In this document: positions 1-8,545 of the stretch, piece after piece
How the letters are laid out: each line of letters begins with the position of its first letter
How positions within the stretch are numbered: the stretch's first letter is position 1
NCBI RefSeq assembly: GCF_014836675.1
Contig: NZ_JACSQK010000004.1
Coordinates: 1-64,000, forward strand
Reading direction: 5' to 3'
Length of the DNA: 64,000 nt
From: Comamonas avium
Lineage (GTDB): Bacteria > Pseudomonadota > Gammaproteobacteria > Burkholderiales > Burkholderiaceae_C
Position numbers and translations under genes: made by a program
Notes under the pieces: model-generated
What the model was told of the DNA's origin: nothing
Database searches by the model: none
The model's input: only the letters and a program-made list of their open reading frames with translations

Positions 1-174
1 GGTATCCGCGTGGGTACACCGGCCATGACCACCCGTGGTTTCAAGGAAGAAGAGACCCGCATTACCGCCAACTTGGTGGCTGATGTGCTGGAGAACCCCA
101 GCGACGAAGCCAACCTGGCGCGTGTGCGTGAGCAGGTGGCTGCGCTGACCGCGCGCTTTCCTGTCTACAAGTAA
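1..174 (+). CDS. glyA: Serine hydroxymethyltransferase, 3' end (partial)
   Basis: The window opens inside this gene; only the last 57 codons and the TAA stop are present. The tail begins [18 protein letters not shown] and ends ARFPVYK, which matches the C-terminal domain of PLP-dependent serine hydroxymethyltransferase, the enzyme that interconverts serine and glycine while charging tetrahydrofolate with a one-carbon unit. It is followed after 12 bp by nrdR in the same direction, the usual glyA-nrdR arrangement of many proteobacteria. The family assignment rests on this short C-terminal stretch plus the neighbour. Confidence 0.93.
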   Translation, partial: GIRVGTPAMTTRGFKEEETRITANLVADVLENPSDEANLARVREQVAALTARFPVYK

Positions 175-186
175 GACCTTGCCACC

Positions 187-636
187 ATGAAGTGCCCTTT
201 TTGCAGCCACCCGGACACCCAAGTCGTGGAAACCCGCGTGGCCGAAGAAGGGGCCTTCATCCGCCGCCGTCGGCAATGTCTGAGCTGCGCCAAGCGCTTT
301 ACCACCTACGAACGCCCTGATGTGAGCTTTCCCACCGTGGTCAAGAAAGATGGTCGCCGCATTGACTTCAGCCACGACAAGTTGCAAGCCTCATTCACAC
401 TGGCTTTGCGCAAGCGTCCTGTCGCGTCGCCCCAGGTGGATGACGCCATCGAACGCGTCAAAGAGCAATTGCTGACAGCTGGTGTCCGTGAGGTTCCCTC
501 CTCGCGCATTGGCGAGCTGGTGATGCAAGAGCTGCGCAAGCTCGACAAGGTGGCATACATCCGCTTTGCCAGCGTGTACCGCAGCTTTGAAGACATCGAC
601 GACTTCAAGCATCTGGTCGATGAGGTTCGCACCTGA
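187..636 (+). CDS. nrdR: Transcriptional repressor NrdR
   Basis: The 149-residue protein is full length for NrdR, which senses ATP/dATP and represses ribonucleotide reductase operons by binding NrdR boxes. An N-terminal zinc ribbon is visible ([17 protein letters not shown], then [13 protein letters not shown]), giving two CxxC pairs near residues 3-6 and 31-34. An ATP-cone domain follows ([16 protein letters not shown] onward, residues about 50-140). The ATG is 12 bp after the glyA stop, so the two are probably cotranscribed. A perfect 20 bp hairpin closes the unit just downstream. Confidence 0.97.
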   Translation: MKCPFCSHPDTQVVETRVAEEGAFIRRRRQCLSCAKRFTTYERPDVSFPTVVKKDGRRIDFSHDKLQASFTLALRKRPVASPQVDDAIERVKEQLLTAGVREVPSSRIGELVMQELRKLDKVAYIRFASVYRSFEDIDDFKHLVDEVRT

Positions 637-650
637 ACACGACATCTGAG

Positions 651-694
651 TCACCCAAACAAAAGGCCGCAGATGCGGCCTTTTGTTTGGGTGA
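651..694. terminator. Bidirectional hairpin terminator after nrdR
   Basis: A perfect 20 bp inverted repeat with a 4-base loop (AGAT) begins 14 bp after the nrdR stop. The stem holds A and T runs on either side of a GC-rich core (GGCCGC/GCGGCC), so it could terminate transcripts from either side. aroC converges on it from the right, beyond repeat copy 1. Confidence 0.85.
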
Positions 695-700
695 CTTCTC

Positions 701-794
701 AAAAAGAAGAGCTAACAGCGCTTACACAACAACGATTTACTTATTAAAACTACCTGAAACCGTTGATTTTTCAGCGCTACCAGCTATTTTTTTT
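701..794. repeat. Dispersed nested-palindrome repeat, copy 1
   Basis: The left arm AGAGCTAACAGCGCTTA is answered by a right arm TCAGCGCTACCAGCTATTTT in inverted orientation. The inner part is AT rich and diverged. The right edge runs into the aroC stop codon (793-795 on the minus strand). The copy lies between the convergent genes nrdR and aroC. It belongs to the family seen at 4.9, 15.7, 26.0, 35.7, 45.7, 47.3 and 59.1 kb. Confidence 0.7.
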
Positions 795-1893
795 AATCCT
801 GTGCTGATGCGGGAATCGGCGCCAGCGGCAAGCTGACATCACCGCACTGTGCGCGGTTGCGCAAGGCGTGGTCCATGACTACCAGTGCCAGCAAGGCCTC
901 GGCGATGGGTGCAGCACGAATGCCTACGCAGGGGTCATGACGACCTTTGGTAATCACCTCTGTACTGTGGCCAAGCGTATCGATCGACTCACGAGGGCTC
1001 AAAATAGAACTGGTGGGCTTGATGGCAATGCTCACCTCTAGATTCTGCCCCGTACTGATCCCGCCCAGCACACCACCAGCGTTGTTGGAGCGAAAGCCTT
1101 CAGGACTGAGCGAGTCACCATGAACGGTCCCCCGCTGTGCCACGCTGGCAAAGCCTGCTCCGATCTCGACGCCCTTGACAGCGTTCAGCCCCATCATGGC
1201 GTAGGCAATATCAGCATCGAGCTTGTCGTAGAGCGGCTGGCCCAGCCCCACCGGCATACCTGTCGCCTGCACGTGGATGCGTGCACCGCAGCTGTCACCC
1301 GCCTTGCGCAGCGCATCCATGTAGCTTTCAAGCTGCTGCACATCCGACACCGGGGCGAAAAATGGGTTGTGAGGGACATGGGACCAGTCTTCAAAACCAA
1401 TCGGCAGCTCACCCAACTGCGTCATGCAGGCACGAAATTCCGTACCAAACTGGGATTTCAGCCATTTTTTGGCCACCGCACCTGCTGCCACGGTGGGAGC
1501 CGTCAAGCGGGCCGATGAACGCCCACCACCACGGGGATCACGGACGCCGTATTTGTACCAATAAGCGTAATCCGCATGCCCAGGACGAAAACTTTGAGCG
1601 ATATTGGCGTAATCTTTGCTCCGCTGGTCGGTATTACGAATCAGCAAGCCAATCGGCGTGCCTGTGGTTACCCCCTCATACACGCCGGAGAGAATTTCCA
1701 CTTGATCAGGTTCCTGCCGCTGCGTCACATGCCGGCTGGTGCCGGGGCGACGTCGGTCCAGATCCCACTGGATATCTTCAACCGATAACGGCATGCCCGG
1801 AGGACATCCATCAATAACGCAGCCAATGGCTGGCCCATGCGATTCACCAAAATTGGTGACCGTGAAAAGAGTTCCGAAAGTGTTGCCGCTCAT
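793..1893 (-). CDS. aroC: Chorismate synthase
   Basis: AroC converts 5-enolpyruvylshikimate-3-phosphate to chorismate, the last common step of aromatic amino acid synthesis, using reduced FMN. The protein starts [20 protein letters not shown], the characteristic chorismate synthase N terminus, and carries the conserved [20 protein letters not shown] and [17 protein letters not shown] segments. I chose the start at 1893 (366 codons, the family's usual length), because an upstream in-frame ATG at 1929 would add 12 unrelated residues. It diverges from the PAS-GAF-GGDEF-EAL gene. The stop codon sits at the edge of repeat copy 1. Confidence 0.96.
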   Translation of the reverse strand: MSGNTFGTLFTVTNFGESHGPAIGCVIDGCPPGMPLSVEDIQWDLDRRRPGTSRHVTQRQEPDQVEILSGVYEGVTTGTPIGLLIRNTDQRSKDYANIAQSFRPGHADYAYWYKYGVRDPRGGGRSSARLTAPTVAAGAVAKKWLKSQFGTEFRACMTQLGELPIGFEDWSHVPHNPFFAPVSDVQQLESYMDALRKAGDSCGARIHVQATGMPVGLGQPLYDKLDADIAYAMMGLNAVKGVEIGAGFASVAQRGTVHGDSLSPEGFRSNNAGGVLGGISTGQNLEVSIAIKPTSSILSPRESIDTLGHSTEVITKGRHDPCVGIRAAPIAEALLALVVMDHALRNRAQCGDVSLPLAPIPASAQD

Positions 1894-1987
1894 AGTGCTG
1901 CGAATTATGCCCTTGTGATGCTTGAACATCTTGGCGGGGCTCTGACAGCTTGTTACTATTTGCGAAATTTTTCCAGAAAGCCGTTTG

Positions 1988-4177
1988 ATGACACACTTGA
2001 CACCGGCTCCTCAGACCTTGGACTGGTTGCAAGCGCTGCACAGCAGCGATAGCGCATGGCTGATCACTGACGATCACTTGAATGTGGTGCACGTCAATGA
2101 CGGTTTTACCCGCCTTTTAGGCTACACCTTGCAGGACATGCAAGGCGTACGCCCGCTCCAAAAATTACTGGCGTCGTCTACTGACCTGGCGCCCCACATT
2201 CGCGAACAACTGGTGCACCGAGGTGCTTACAGCGGCGAACTATTACTCACACACAGAGATGGATCCCCGCTGTGGGTGGCTGCCAGCATCAATACGCTGG
2301 ACCGCCAGTCCACCCCCATTGATCGCACCGCCGCACAAGTCATTGTCCTGACTGATATTGGCTTTACCAAACGTTTTGAGGCTTTTCAGCGGCAAGTTCT
2401 GGAAGATGTGGTGCAAGAAAAGCCCCTGCCTACGCTGATGCTCCACATGTGCCAGGCGCTAGAGGAGTTGCTGCCGCACGTACACGTCAGCATCTTGACG
2501 GTCGATGAGGATGACTTGCTGCACCCCTTAGCAGCCCCCAGCTTGCCCGATTCGCTGTCTGCACTTATTGAAGGCATGCGTATTGGCCCCAGCACCGGTG
2601 CCTGCGGCACCGCTGCTTTTTTGGGGCATGAGGTCATCAGCACAGACCTGAGTACAGACCCCAACTGGCAAGATATTGCCGCACCTTTCCTGGAGGCAGG
2701 CCTGCGTGCTTGCTGGTCTTGCCCCATCAAAAGCCATGACCACAAAGTTCTGGGCACATTTGCGCTGTACTTTGAATCCACTGGTGCGCCCAATGCACTG
2801 CACCAGCAAGTGGTCAAGGCTTGCCTGTACCTGAGCGCCATCGCAATGGAGCGTGATGCCAGCAAACACCGCATCCGCCAGCTGGCTTACTACGACACAC
2901 TCACACTGCTGCCCAACCGCACCATGTTCAATGAGTGCGCCGAGCAGGTGCTGCACTCCATTCGCGGCCAGTCCGGCGTGTTGTTCTTCCTGGATCTGGA
3001 TCGATTCAAGCTGTGGAACGACAGTCTGGGTCATGCAGCTGGCGATGCCCTGCTGTGCGAAATCGCCCTGCGCTTGGGCCAGTGCACCCGCCCTGATGAC
3101 GTGGTGGGGCGTCTGTCCAGCGATGAGTTTGCAGTGCTCATGCCGCGCTGCCCTGCTGAGCAAATTCCTGAAGTTGCGCAACGAATGCTGGACGCCATTG
3201 CCGAGCCCTTCAGCATCAATGGCGTTATGACGATTCCCAGCGCCTGCATCGGCGTGTGCACCTACCCAGAAGACGGCACCGATATTGAAATGCTGCTGCG
3301 CCATGCCGACCAGGCCATGTACGCCGCCAAAAGCCAAGGCAGCCAGCTGTGGGAGCGCTATCAGCCAGAGATGGGGAAAATCAGTCAGGAGCGCGCAGAC
3401 ATGGAGCGTGAGCTGCGGCAGACATTGGCCGATGGAGGACTACAGCTGCATTACCAGCCACAGGTTCTGAGCACGGCAGAGCACACGCTGTATGGCGTGG
3501 AAGCATTGGCACGCTGGCAGCACCCTGAATGGGGCTGGGTTGCACCGCCGCGCTTCATAGCAGCGGCTGAAGACGCCGGCCTGATCCATGCGCTGACCAG
3601 CTGGCTGATTGATGCGGCATGCACGCAACTGGCCACATGGCGTGCGCAAGGGATATCTGTTCCACATATTGCCGTGAATTTATCGACCAATAACTTTCAC
3701 GACCCTGAATTTGCACAGCGCGTATACAACAGCCTGCAAGAGCACGGACTGGCTTGCAATGATCTGATGCTGGAGATCACAGAAAGCGTGATGCTCGACA
3801 GCAGCCCTGCCACGCTCAACAACCTCAAGAATCTGCACGCCATGGGCATGCGCTTGTCCATGGATGACTTTGGCACCGGCTACTCCAGCCTGAGCTATTT
3901 GCATCGCCTGCCTATTTCAGAGCTCAAGCTGGACAAGAGCTTTGTGCACGATGTCACCACCAGCTCGGCAGCCAGCGCGCTGACGCGCTCTGTGCTCAAT
4001 ATTGCGACCAGCCTTGGCATGACAGTAGTGGCCGAAGGGGTTGAGACGCCCGAGCAAGCCGCATGGCTGACCGAGCAAGGTTGCCCAGTGCTGCAAGGCT
4101 ATCTGTTTGCCAAACCTATGCCGGCTCAGGATTTACCGCCTTGGCTGCGCAAGGTCACCAACCACCAGCTGGCCTGA
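1988..4177 (+). CDS. PAS-GAF-GGDEF-EAL protein, probable c-di-GMP phosphodiesterase
   Basis: About 729 residues with four recognisable domains: PAS (residues about 10-115; [21 protein letters not shown]), GAF (about 135-290; [15 protein letters not shown]), GGDEF (about 300-465; [15 protein letters not shown]) and EAL (about 480-725). The GGDEF signature is changed to SSDEF ([10 protein letters not shown]), so cyclase activity is unlikely. The EAL part keeps its catalytic motifs: [43 protein letters not shown] and QGYLFAKP. I infer a c-di-GMP phosphodiesterase tuned by PAS/GAF input, with no signal peptide or membrane segment seen. A TTG three bases upstream is an alternative start. Confidence 0.9.
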   Translation: MTHLTPAPQTLDWLQALHSSDSAWLITDDHLNVVHVNDGFTRLLGYTLQDMQGVRPLQKLLASSTDLAPHIREQLVHRGAYSGELLLTHRDGSPLWVAASINTLDRQSTPIDRTAAQVIVLTDIGFTKRFEAFQRQVLEDVVQEKPLPTLMLHMCQALEELLPHVHVSILTVDEDDLLHPLAAPSLPDSLSALIEGMRIGPSTGACGTAAFLGHEVISTDLSTDPNWQDIAAPFLEAGLRACWSCPIKSHDHKVLGTFALYFESTGAPNALHQQVVKACLYLSAIAMERDASKHRIRQLAYYDTLTLLPNRTMFNECAEQVLHSIRGQSGVLFFLDLDRFKLWNDSLGHAAGDALLCEIALRLGQCTRPDDVVGRLSSDEFAVLMPRCPAEQIPEVAQRMLDAIAEPFSINGVMTIPSACIGVCTYPEDGTDIEMLLRHADQAMYAAKSQGSQLWERYQPEMGKISQERADMERELRQTLADGGLQLHYQPQVLSTAEHTLYGVEALARWQHPEWGWVAPPRFIAAAEDAGLIHALTSWLIDAACTQLATWRAQGISVPHIAVNLSTNNFHDPEFAQRVYNSLQEHGLACNDLMLEITESVMLDSSPATLNNLKNLHAMGMRLSMDDFGTGYSSLSYLHRLPISELKLDKSFVHDVTTSSAASALTRSVLNIATSLGMTVVAEGVETPEQAAWLTEQGCPVLQGYLFAKPMPAQDLPPWLRKVTNHQLA

Positions 4178-4221
4178 CAAGCCAGCCTCAAGCCCTGACA
4201 CCACACGGCTTGCGCCCATAA

Positions 4222-4248
4222 AAAAGGCTTCCATCACGGAAGCCTTTT
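4222..4248. terminator. Bidirectional terminator
   Basis: An 11 bp perfect stem (AAAAGGCTTCC/GGAAGCCTTTT) with loop ATCAC lies between the convergent GGDEF-EAL and CBS-domain genes. A-tracts and T-tracts on both sides suit termination in both directions. Confidence 0.85.
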
Positions 4249-4276
4249 GGCATGAGCCGTCGCCGCAGCGCCAAAC

Positions 4277-4729
4277 TCAGGGATTGGGTGTTTCTTGCTC
4301 GGGCCAGTCACGGATATAGGCCTTGAGCAGTTTGTTTTCAAAATTCTGGCTGTCTACCACCGCCTTGGCCACGTCGTACAGGCTGACCACGCCCATCAGC
4401 ATGCGCTTGTCCATCACAGGCATATAGCGTGCGTGGCGGTCCAAAATCATGCGCCGTACTTCATCCAGTTCGGTTTCCATGGTGCAGGTCAGCGGGGCAT
4501 CATCCATGGCAGAGCGCACACGGCTAGAGCCGAAACTGCCGCCGTTTTTCACCGTGGCCTGAATGACTTCGCGGAAGGTCAGCATGCCCACCACATCGCC
4601 GTGCTCCATCACGACCAGCGAGCCAATGTCTTTTTCCGCCATCAGAGCGACGGCATCGGCCAACGCATCATCGGCCTGCGCTACATACAAAGTGCTGCCC
4701 TTGAGGAGCAGGATGTCGCTCACTTTCAT
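4277..4729 (-). CDS. CBS-domain pair protein
   Basis: A 150-residue protein made of two consecutive CBS motifs (residues about 1-60 and 70-135), the Bateman-module fold that binds adenine nucleotides or related ligands and usually serves as a regulatory sensor. Visible blocks are VADAVALMAEKDIGSLVVM-like (ADAVALMAEKDIGSLVVMEH) and VRRMILDRHARYMPVMD. There is no partner catalytic domain, so target and ligand cannot be told. I chose the ATG at 4729 (MKVSDILLLKG), where homology to the family begins; an upstream ATG at 4795 would add 22 unsupported residues. Transcription converges on the GGDEF-EAL gene. Confidence 0.85.
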   Translation of the reverse strand: MKVSDILLLKGSTLYVAQADDALADAVALMAEKDIGSLVVMEHGDVVGMLTFREVIQATVKNGGSFGSSRVRSAMDDAPLTCTMETELDEVRRMILDRHARYMPVMDKRMLMGVVSLYDVAKAVVDSQNFENKLLKAYIRDWPEQETPNP

Positions 4730-5064
4730 TCGGTATATCTCCAAAATCTGGCCACCGTCGCCAGATGCGGTGCCTTGTCCAGCAATATAGCCCACAACAC
4801 AAGCGCTGCGGCCTTCCTGCGCGACAGGATCAGCATCTGCACGTGACGCAGTTAAAACAATAGCTGCAAACGTATATAAATCAAATCACTGCAATAGGCA
4901 TTGCTTTTAAAAGCAATAAATACGAGCGCTTATAGCTACTGTTTCGTGAGCACACCCTGATTGTCACCGCCTATAGCCACCTGAATACGTCTCCAAAGTG
5001 CTGACTGCGGGCTGTATCTGTGCCAGCATGCTGACCCATTACAAAAATGCTGGAGATAGCACAC
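4730..5064. other. Divergent intergenic region between the CBS gene and metY
   Basis: This 335 bp space must hold both divergent promoters. Its middle is occupied by repeat copy 2 (4854-4945). I looked for a SAM-type riboswitch in front of metY and saw no matching conserved core; no other gene or RNA was recognised. Confidence 0.6.
4854..4945. repeat. Dispersed nested-palindrome repeat, copy 2
   Basis: Outer arms AAACAATAGCTGCAAACG and GAGCGCTTATAGCTACTGTTT are imperfect inverted repeats of the family type. The inner palindrome here is different from the common one: ATTGCTTTT/AAAAGCAAT, a perfect 9 bp dyad at 4900-4917. It lies between two divergently transcribed genes, so this copy cannot be a simple gene-end terminator. 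Confidence 0.65.
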
Positions 5065-6363
5065 ATGCCCGGTTATAGCGACCCTGGTTTTGACACCCTG
5101 AGCCTGCACGCTGGTGCACAGCCTGACCCGGCAACGGGCGCACGCGCAGTCCCCATTCACTTGACGACCTCTTTTGTCTTCGAGTCCAGTGACCATGCTG
5201 CCAGTCTGTTTAACCTCGAGCGCCCCGGCCACGTCTACAGCCGCATCAGCAACCCGACCAACGCGGTGCTGGAGCAACGCGTCTCGGCGCTGGAAGGCGG
5301 TGTGGGCGCGATTGCCGTGGCCAGCGGCCAGGCGGCGCTGCACCTGTCGATTGCCACGCTGATGGGTGCAGGCAGCCACATCGTGGCCAGCACCGCGCTG
5401 TACGGCGGCAGCCAGAACCTGCTGCACTACACGCTGCGCCGCTTTGGCATTGAGACCACCTTTGTCAAACCCGGTGACATTGATGGCTGGAAAGCCGCTG
5501 TGCGCCCCAACACCAAGCTGTTCTTTGGTGAAACCGTAGGCAACCCGGGCCTGGATGTGCTGGACATTCCTACCATCAGTCAGATAGCCCACGATGCCGG
5601 CGTGCCACTGCTGGTGGACTCCACCCTCACCTCACCGTGGCTGATGCGGCCACTCCAACACGGTGCCGATATTGTTTACCACTCGGCCACCAAATTCCTG
5701 TCGGGCCACGGCACGGTGATTGGGGGCATTGTGGTGGATGGCGGCAGCTTTGACTGGGAAAAATCGGGCAAATTTCCTGAACTGACCGAACCCTACGAAG
5801 GCTTTCACAACATGGTGTTCAGCGAGGAAAGCACCACCGGAGCCTTCCTGCTGCGCGCCCGCCGCGAAGGTCTGCGCGACTTTGGTGCCTGCCTGAGCCC
5901 GCACAGCGCTTGGCTGATTTTGCAAGGCATTGAAACCCTGCCCCTGCGCATGGAGCGCCACATGAAGAACACCGAAAAAGTGGTGCAGTTTCTGGCCAGC
6001 CATCCACTGGTCAGCCGCGTCGGTCACCCCATGCTGCCGACGCATTCATCGCACACATTGGCGCAAAAACTGCTGCCCCGCGGAGCGGGTTCGGTGTTCA
6101 GCTTTGACATTGCAGGCAACCGCAATCAGGGCAAGAAGTTCATTGAAACGCTGAAAGTGTTCAGCCACCTGGCCAACGTGGGCGATTGCCGCTCGCTGGT
6201 CATTCACCCTGCCAGCACCACGCATTTCCGCATGAGCGATGAGGCGCTGTCTCAGGCCGGCATCAACCAGGGCACGATCCGTCTGTCCATAGGACTGGAA
6301 GATGCCGACGACCTGATCGACGACCTCAAACGCGCCCTCAAGGCAGCTGAGAAAGCTGCCTGA
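5065..6363 (+). CDS. metY: O-acetylhomoserine aminocarboxypropyltransferase (sulfhydrylase)
   Basis: A PLP enzyme of the Cys/Met metabolism family that condenses O-acetylhomoserine with sulfide to make homocysteine in direct-sulfhydrylation methionine synthesis. The 432-residue length and LERPGHVYSRISNPTNAVLE suit MetY better than the shorter MetZ. The PLP lysine is about residue 210 in HSATKFLSGHG; ASGQAALHL and YGGSQNLL form the cofactor pocket. I chose the start at 5065 because GGAG stands 9 bases before it, whereas the ATG at 5047 has no ribosome site. The stop overlaps the ypeA start by one base (TGATG), so they are probably cotranscribed. Confidence 0.92.
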   Translation: MPGYSDPGFDTLSLHAGAQPDPATGARAVPIHLTTSFVFESSDHAASLFNLERPGHVYSRISNPTNAVLEQRVSALEGGVGAIAVASGQAALHLSIATLMGAGSHIVASTALYGGSQNLLHYTLRRFGIETTFVKPGDIDGWKAAVRPNTKLFFGETVGNPGLDVLDIPTISQIAHDAGVPLLVDSTLTSPWLMRPLQHGADIVYHSATKFLSGHGTVIGGIVVDGGSFDWEKSGKFPELTEPYEGFHNMVFSEESTTGAFLLRARREGLRDFGACLSPHSAWLILQGIETLPLRMERHMKNTEKVVQFLASHPLVSRVGHPMLPTHSSHTLAQKLLPRGAGSVFSFDIAGNRNQGKKFIETLKVFSHLANVGDCRSLVIHPASTTHFRMSDEALSQAGINQGTIRLSIGLEDADDLIDDLKRALKAAEKAA

Positions 6364-6785
6364 TGCAGATCCGCGCCTTCACGCTTGCAGACCAGGAGGC
6401 CGTGGTGCAGCTGTGGAAAGACTGCGATCTCGTGCGCCCGTGGAACGATCCCGCCAAAGACATTGCGCGCAAGCTCAGCGTGGCGCCCGAATTGTTTGTG
6501 GTGGGGCTGAATGCGCAAGGCCAGCTGATTGCCACCATCATGGCCGGCTACGAGGGCCACCGGGGCTGGATCAATTACCTGGCAGTGCACCCCTTGCACC
6601 AGCGCCAGGGCCATGCCCGCCAACTGGTTGGCTGGGCCGAGCAGCAGCTCATGGCGCTGGGCTGCCCCAAACTCAACTTACAGGTACGCAGCGGCAACCA
6701 TGCCGTGATCGCGTTTTACGAAAGCCTCGGCTACGCCAACGATGCATCCATCTGCATGAGTAAACGCTTGATTGCCGACATCTAA
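6363..6785 (+). CDS. ypeA: GNAT family acetyltransferase YpeA
   Basis: A 140-residue single-domain N-acetyltransferase. It closely follows the YpeA pattern: LWKDCDLVRPWNDPAKDI near the N terminus, GYEGHRGWINYLAVHP, then the acetyl-CoA-binding segment QRQGHARQLVGWAEQQL and the tail NHAVIAFYESLGY. The acceptor of the acetyl group is not known for this family. The start codon overlaps the metY stop by one base, indicating translational coupling. The alpha/beta hydrolase gene follows after 23 bp. Confidence 0.88.
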   Translation: MQIRAFTLADQEAVVQLWKDCDLVRPWNDPAKDIARKLSVAPELFVVGLNAQGQLIATIMAGYEGHRGWINYLAVHPLHQRQGHARQLVGWAEQQLMALGCPKLNLQVRSGNHAVIAFYESLGYANDASICMSKRLIADI

Positions 6786-6808
6786 AAAAAGCCCAGGAAG
6801 AGACACAC

Positions 6809-7618
6809 ATGTATATCGACGTTCACCAAGCCCGCATCTACGCTTACACCGGTGGCAAAGCTTTTGACAGCAGCAAACCGACGGTCATCTTCATCCATGG
6901 CGTGCTGTGTGACCACAGCGTCTGGGCCCTGCAAAGTCGCTACATGGCCAACCATGGCTGGAATGTGCTGGCCATTGATCTGCCCGGTCACTGTAAAAGC
7001 ACCGGCACAGCACCCGCAACGGTCGAAGCTGCTGCCACCTTCATGGCTGCACTGATGGATGCAATGGGCTTGCAAAAAGCTGCTCTGGTGGGCCACAGCT
7101 GGGGCAGTTTGATTGCCATGCAGACTGCCGCTCAACTGCCCGGGCGCATCAGCCATCTGGCGCTGGTGGGCACTGCCTTTCCCATGAAAGTTGCCCCGGC
7201 ACTGCTGGATTCGGCGCTGAACACGCCTGAAAAAGCCATTGCCATGGTCAACACTTTTTCACGCGCTACGCTCTCGCCCCCCAATGGTGCAGGCAGCTGG
7301 GTGTTTGGTGCGGGCATGGCACTGGGCCGGCGCGTGCTGGCCAGCAACAGCGAGACCAACTTGCTGCACGCAGGCTTTCTTGCCTGCGACAGCTATACCG
7401 GCGCAGAGGCGGCGATCGCCCAGGTGCAATGCCCCATCCTGTTTGCACTGGGCGAGCAAGACCAAATGACGCCAGCCAAGGCCGCCCAAGGCTTGATCGA
7501 TACAGCCAAGCGCCACGCCAAGACCTGTCGCGTAGTCATGCTGCCCATGGGCCACAACCAGATGACGGAATCACCGGATGAAACCTTGTTTGCCCTGCAT
7601 GATTTTTTGAAGGACTGA
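6809..7618 (+). CDS. Alpha/beta hydrolase
   Basis: A 269-residue alpha/beta-hydrolase-fold protein. The oxyanion region is VIFIHGVLCDHSVW, the nucleophile elbow is GHSWGS with Ser near residue 97, and the acid and base are probably Asp in GEQDQMTP and His in MGHNQMTESP. It has no signal peptide and should be cytoplasmic. The substrate cannot be told; esterase or C-C hydrolase activity is possible. AGGAAGAGA upstream serves as ribosome site. It is last in the metY-ypeA-hydrolase run and is followed by a strong terminator. Confidence 0.85.
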   Translation: MYIDVHQARIYAYTGGKAFDSSKPTVIFIHGVLCDHSVWALQSRYMANHGWNVLAIDLPGHCKSTGTAPATVEAAATFMAALMDAMGLQKAALVGHSWGSLIAMQTAAQLPGRISHLALVGTAFPMKVAPALLDSALNTPEKAIAMVNTFSRATLSPPNGAGSWVFGAGMALGRRVLASNSETNLLHAGFLACDSYTGAEAAIAQVQCPILFALGEQDQMTPAKAAQGLIDTAKRHAKTCRVVMLPMGHNQMTESPDETLFALHDFLKD

Positions 7619-7637
7619 TCCCTTCTGGCCCACTTTG

Positions 7638-7664
7638 AAAGCCCGCAAGCTGCGGGCTTTTTTC
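7638..7664 (+). terminator. Rho-independent terminator after the hydrolase gene
   Basis: The 10 bp stem AAAGCCCGCA/TGCGGGCTTT with a three-base loop is followed by TTTTC, a classic intrinsic terminator for the metY-ypeA-hydrolase unit. Confidence 0.9.
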
Positions 7665-7898
7665 ATGGGTGTGTTCGTGTTCACTACCCACGTATGAACA
7701 AACGCACGACGTGATCTGGCAAAGCCTTGTGAAAACAGCGCCAGCTTCAACGAACGGCATTGAAAGAAGACGGGCAGCCAGCCCAAAAACTGGACAAAGA
7801 GTTTCCCCAATAAGGTTCTGCCGCTTGCATGCGCAGGTTTTCTGGTCAACCATGGCCCATGCACCACACAAAGGTGCTCACCCTTGCAGGAGGTTGCA

Positions 7899-8231
7899 AT
7901 GACCAGCGCAAACACGGCCAGTGTCGATCCCAAAACGTTCACCAGTTTTGCTGATTTTTATCCGTTCTACCTGAGCGAACACAGCAACCGCACCTGTCGC
8001 CGCTTGCACTTTGCGGGCAGCACGCTGGGGCTGATCTGCCTGGCGCTGGCCATCTGGCAAGGCCAGCCATGGTTCATCGCCTTGGGGCTGTTTCTGGGTT
8101 ATGCCTTCGCCTGGGTGGGGCACTTTGGCTTTGAAAAGAACAAGCCAGCCAGCTTTAAGCGCCCGCTTTACAGCTTCATGGGCGACTGGAAGATGTATGC
8201 CGACATCTGGGCTGGCCGCGTCAAGCTCTAA
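7899..8231 (+). CDS. DUF962/Mpo1-like small membrane protein
   Basis: A 110-residue protein with the DUF962 (Mpo1-like) pattern: FADFYPFYLSEHSNRTCRRLHFAGS, two hydrophobic segments around residues 45-62 and 67-85, then GHFGFEKNKPASFKRPLYSFMGDW. In yeast the family founder Mpo1 is an Fe(II)-dependent dioxygenase acting on 2-hydroxy fatty acids, and the conserved histidines near the N terminus and in GHFGFEKN fit such a role; bacterial members are uncharacterised. The start at 7899 is set by a perfect AGGAGG five bases upstream. The 280 bp before it shows only the terminator and no further gene. Confidence 0.85.
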   Translation: MTSANTASVDPKTFTSFADFYPFYLSEHSNRTCRRLHFAGSTLGLICLALAIWQGQPWFIALGLFLGYAFAWVGHFGFEKNKPASFKRPLYSFMGDWKMYADIWAGRVKL

Positions 8232-8545
8232 GCCTCAAGTTTGCGCTGCACTGGTCGAAACTGGGGGTATCCGGTTTCGCACCAAGTCTAGGTGGAAGCC
8301 TGCGGCCCCGGTTGCGCATGCACCGGGGCTTCGTTTTTTGCGCTGAAGTGCGTGCATCCGGAACCGTTGACTCCGCCCAGCAGTCGATTGCCAATTTGCG
8401 GTGGAGCAGTGCTTAAGGGTCTAAGAGCGACTAATGCAACCCAGTAAACCGCAGGTTTACGGCTGCGACGAGGCGCAAAACCGTAGGCAGAACAAAAGTA
8501 CGACAAGGCCAAGCAACGACGCATCAAAGGTTGCGTTCGCGCGCT
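8232..8545. other. Intergenic region with terminator and possible repeat remnant
   Basis: No gene was accepted in these 314 bp. The left half holds a terminator (8305-8336). The right part (about 8418-8545) could be read on the minus strand as a short Arg/Ala-rich peptide beginning MMRRCLALSYFCSAYG; the composition is unlike the neighbouring genes and resembles non-coding dispersed sequence more than a protein. Confidence 0.4.
8305..8336 (+). terminator. Terminator after the Mpo1-like gene
   Basis: The 8 bp stem GCCCCGGT/ACCGGGGC with a nine-base loop is followed by TTCGTTTTTT. It fits plus-strand termination about 75 bp after the stop codon. Confidence 0.8.

Noticed and set aside
4946-5064. 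SAM riboswitch ahead of metY
   Set aside because: No SAM-I, SAM-II or SAH-type core was found; the space is mostly repeat copy 2 and ordinary sequence.
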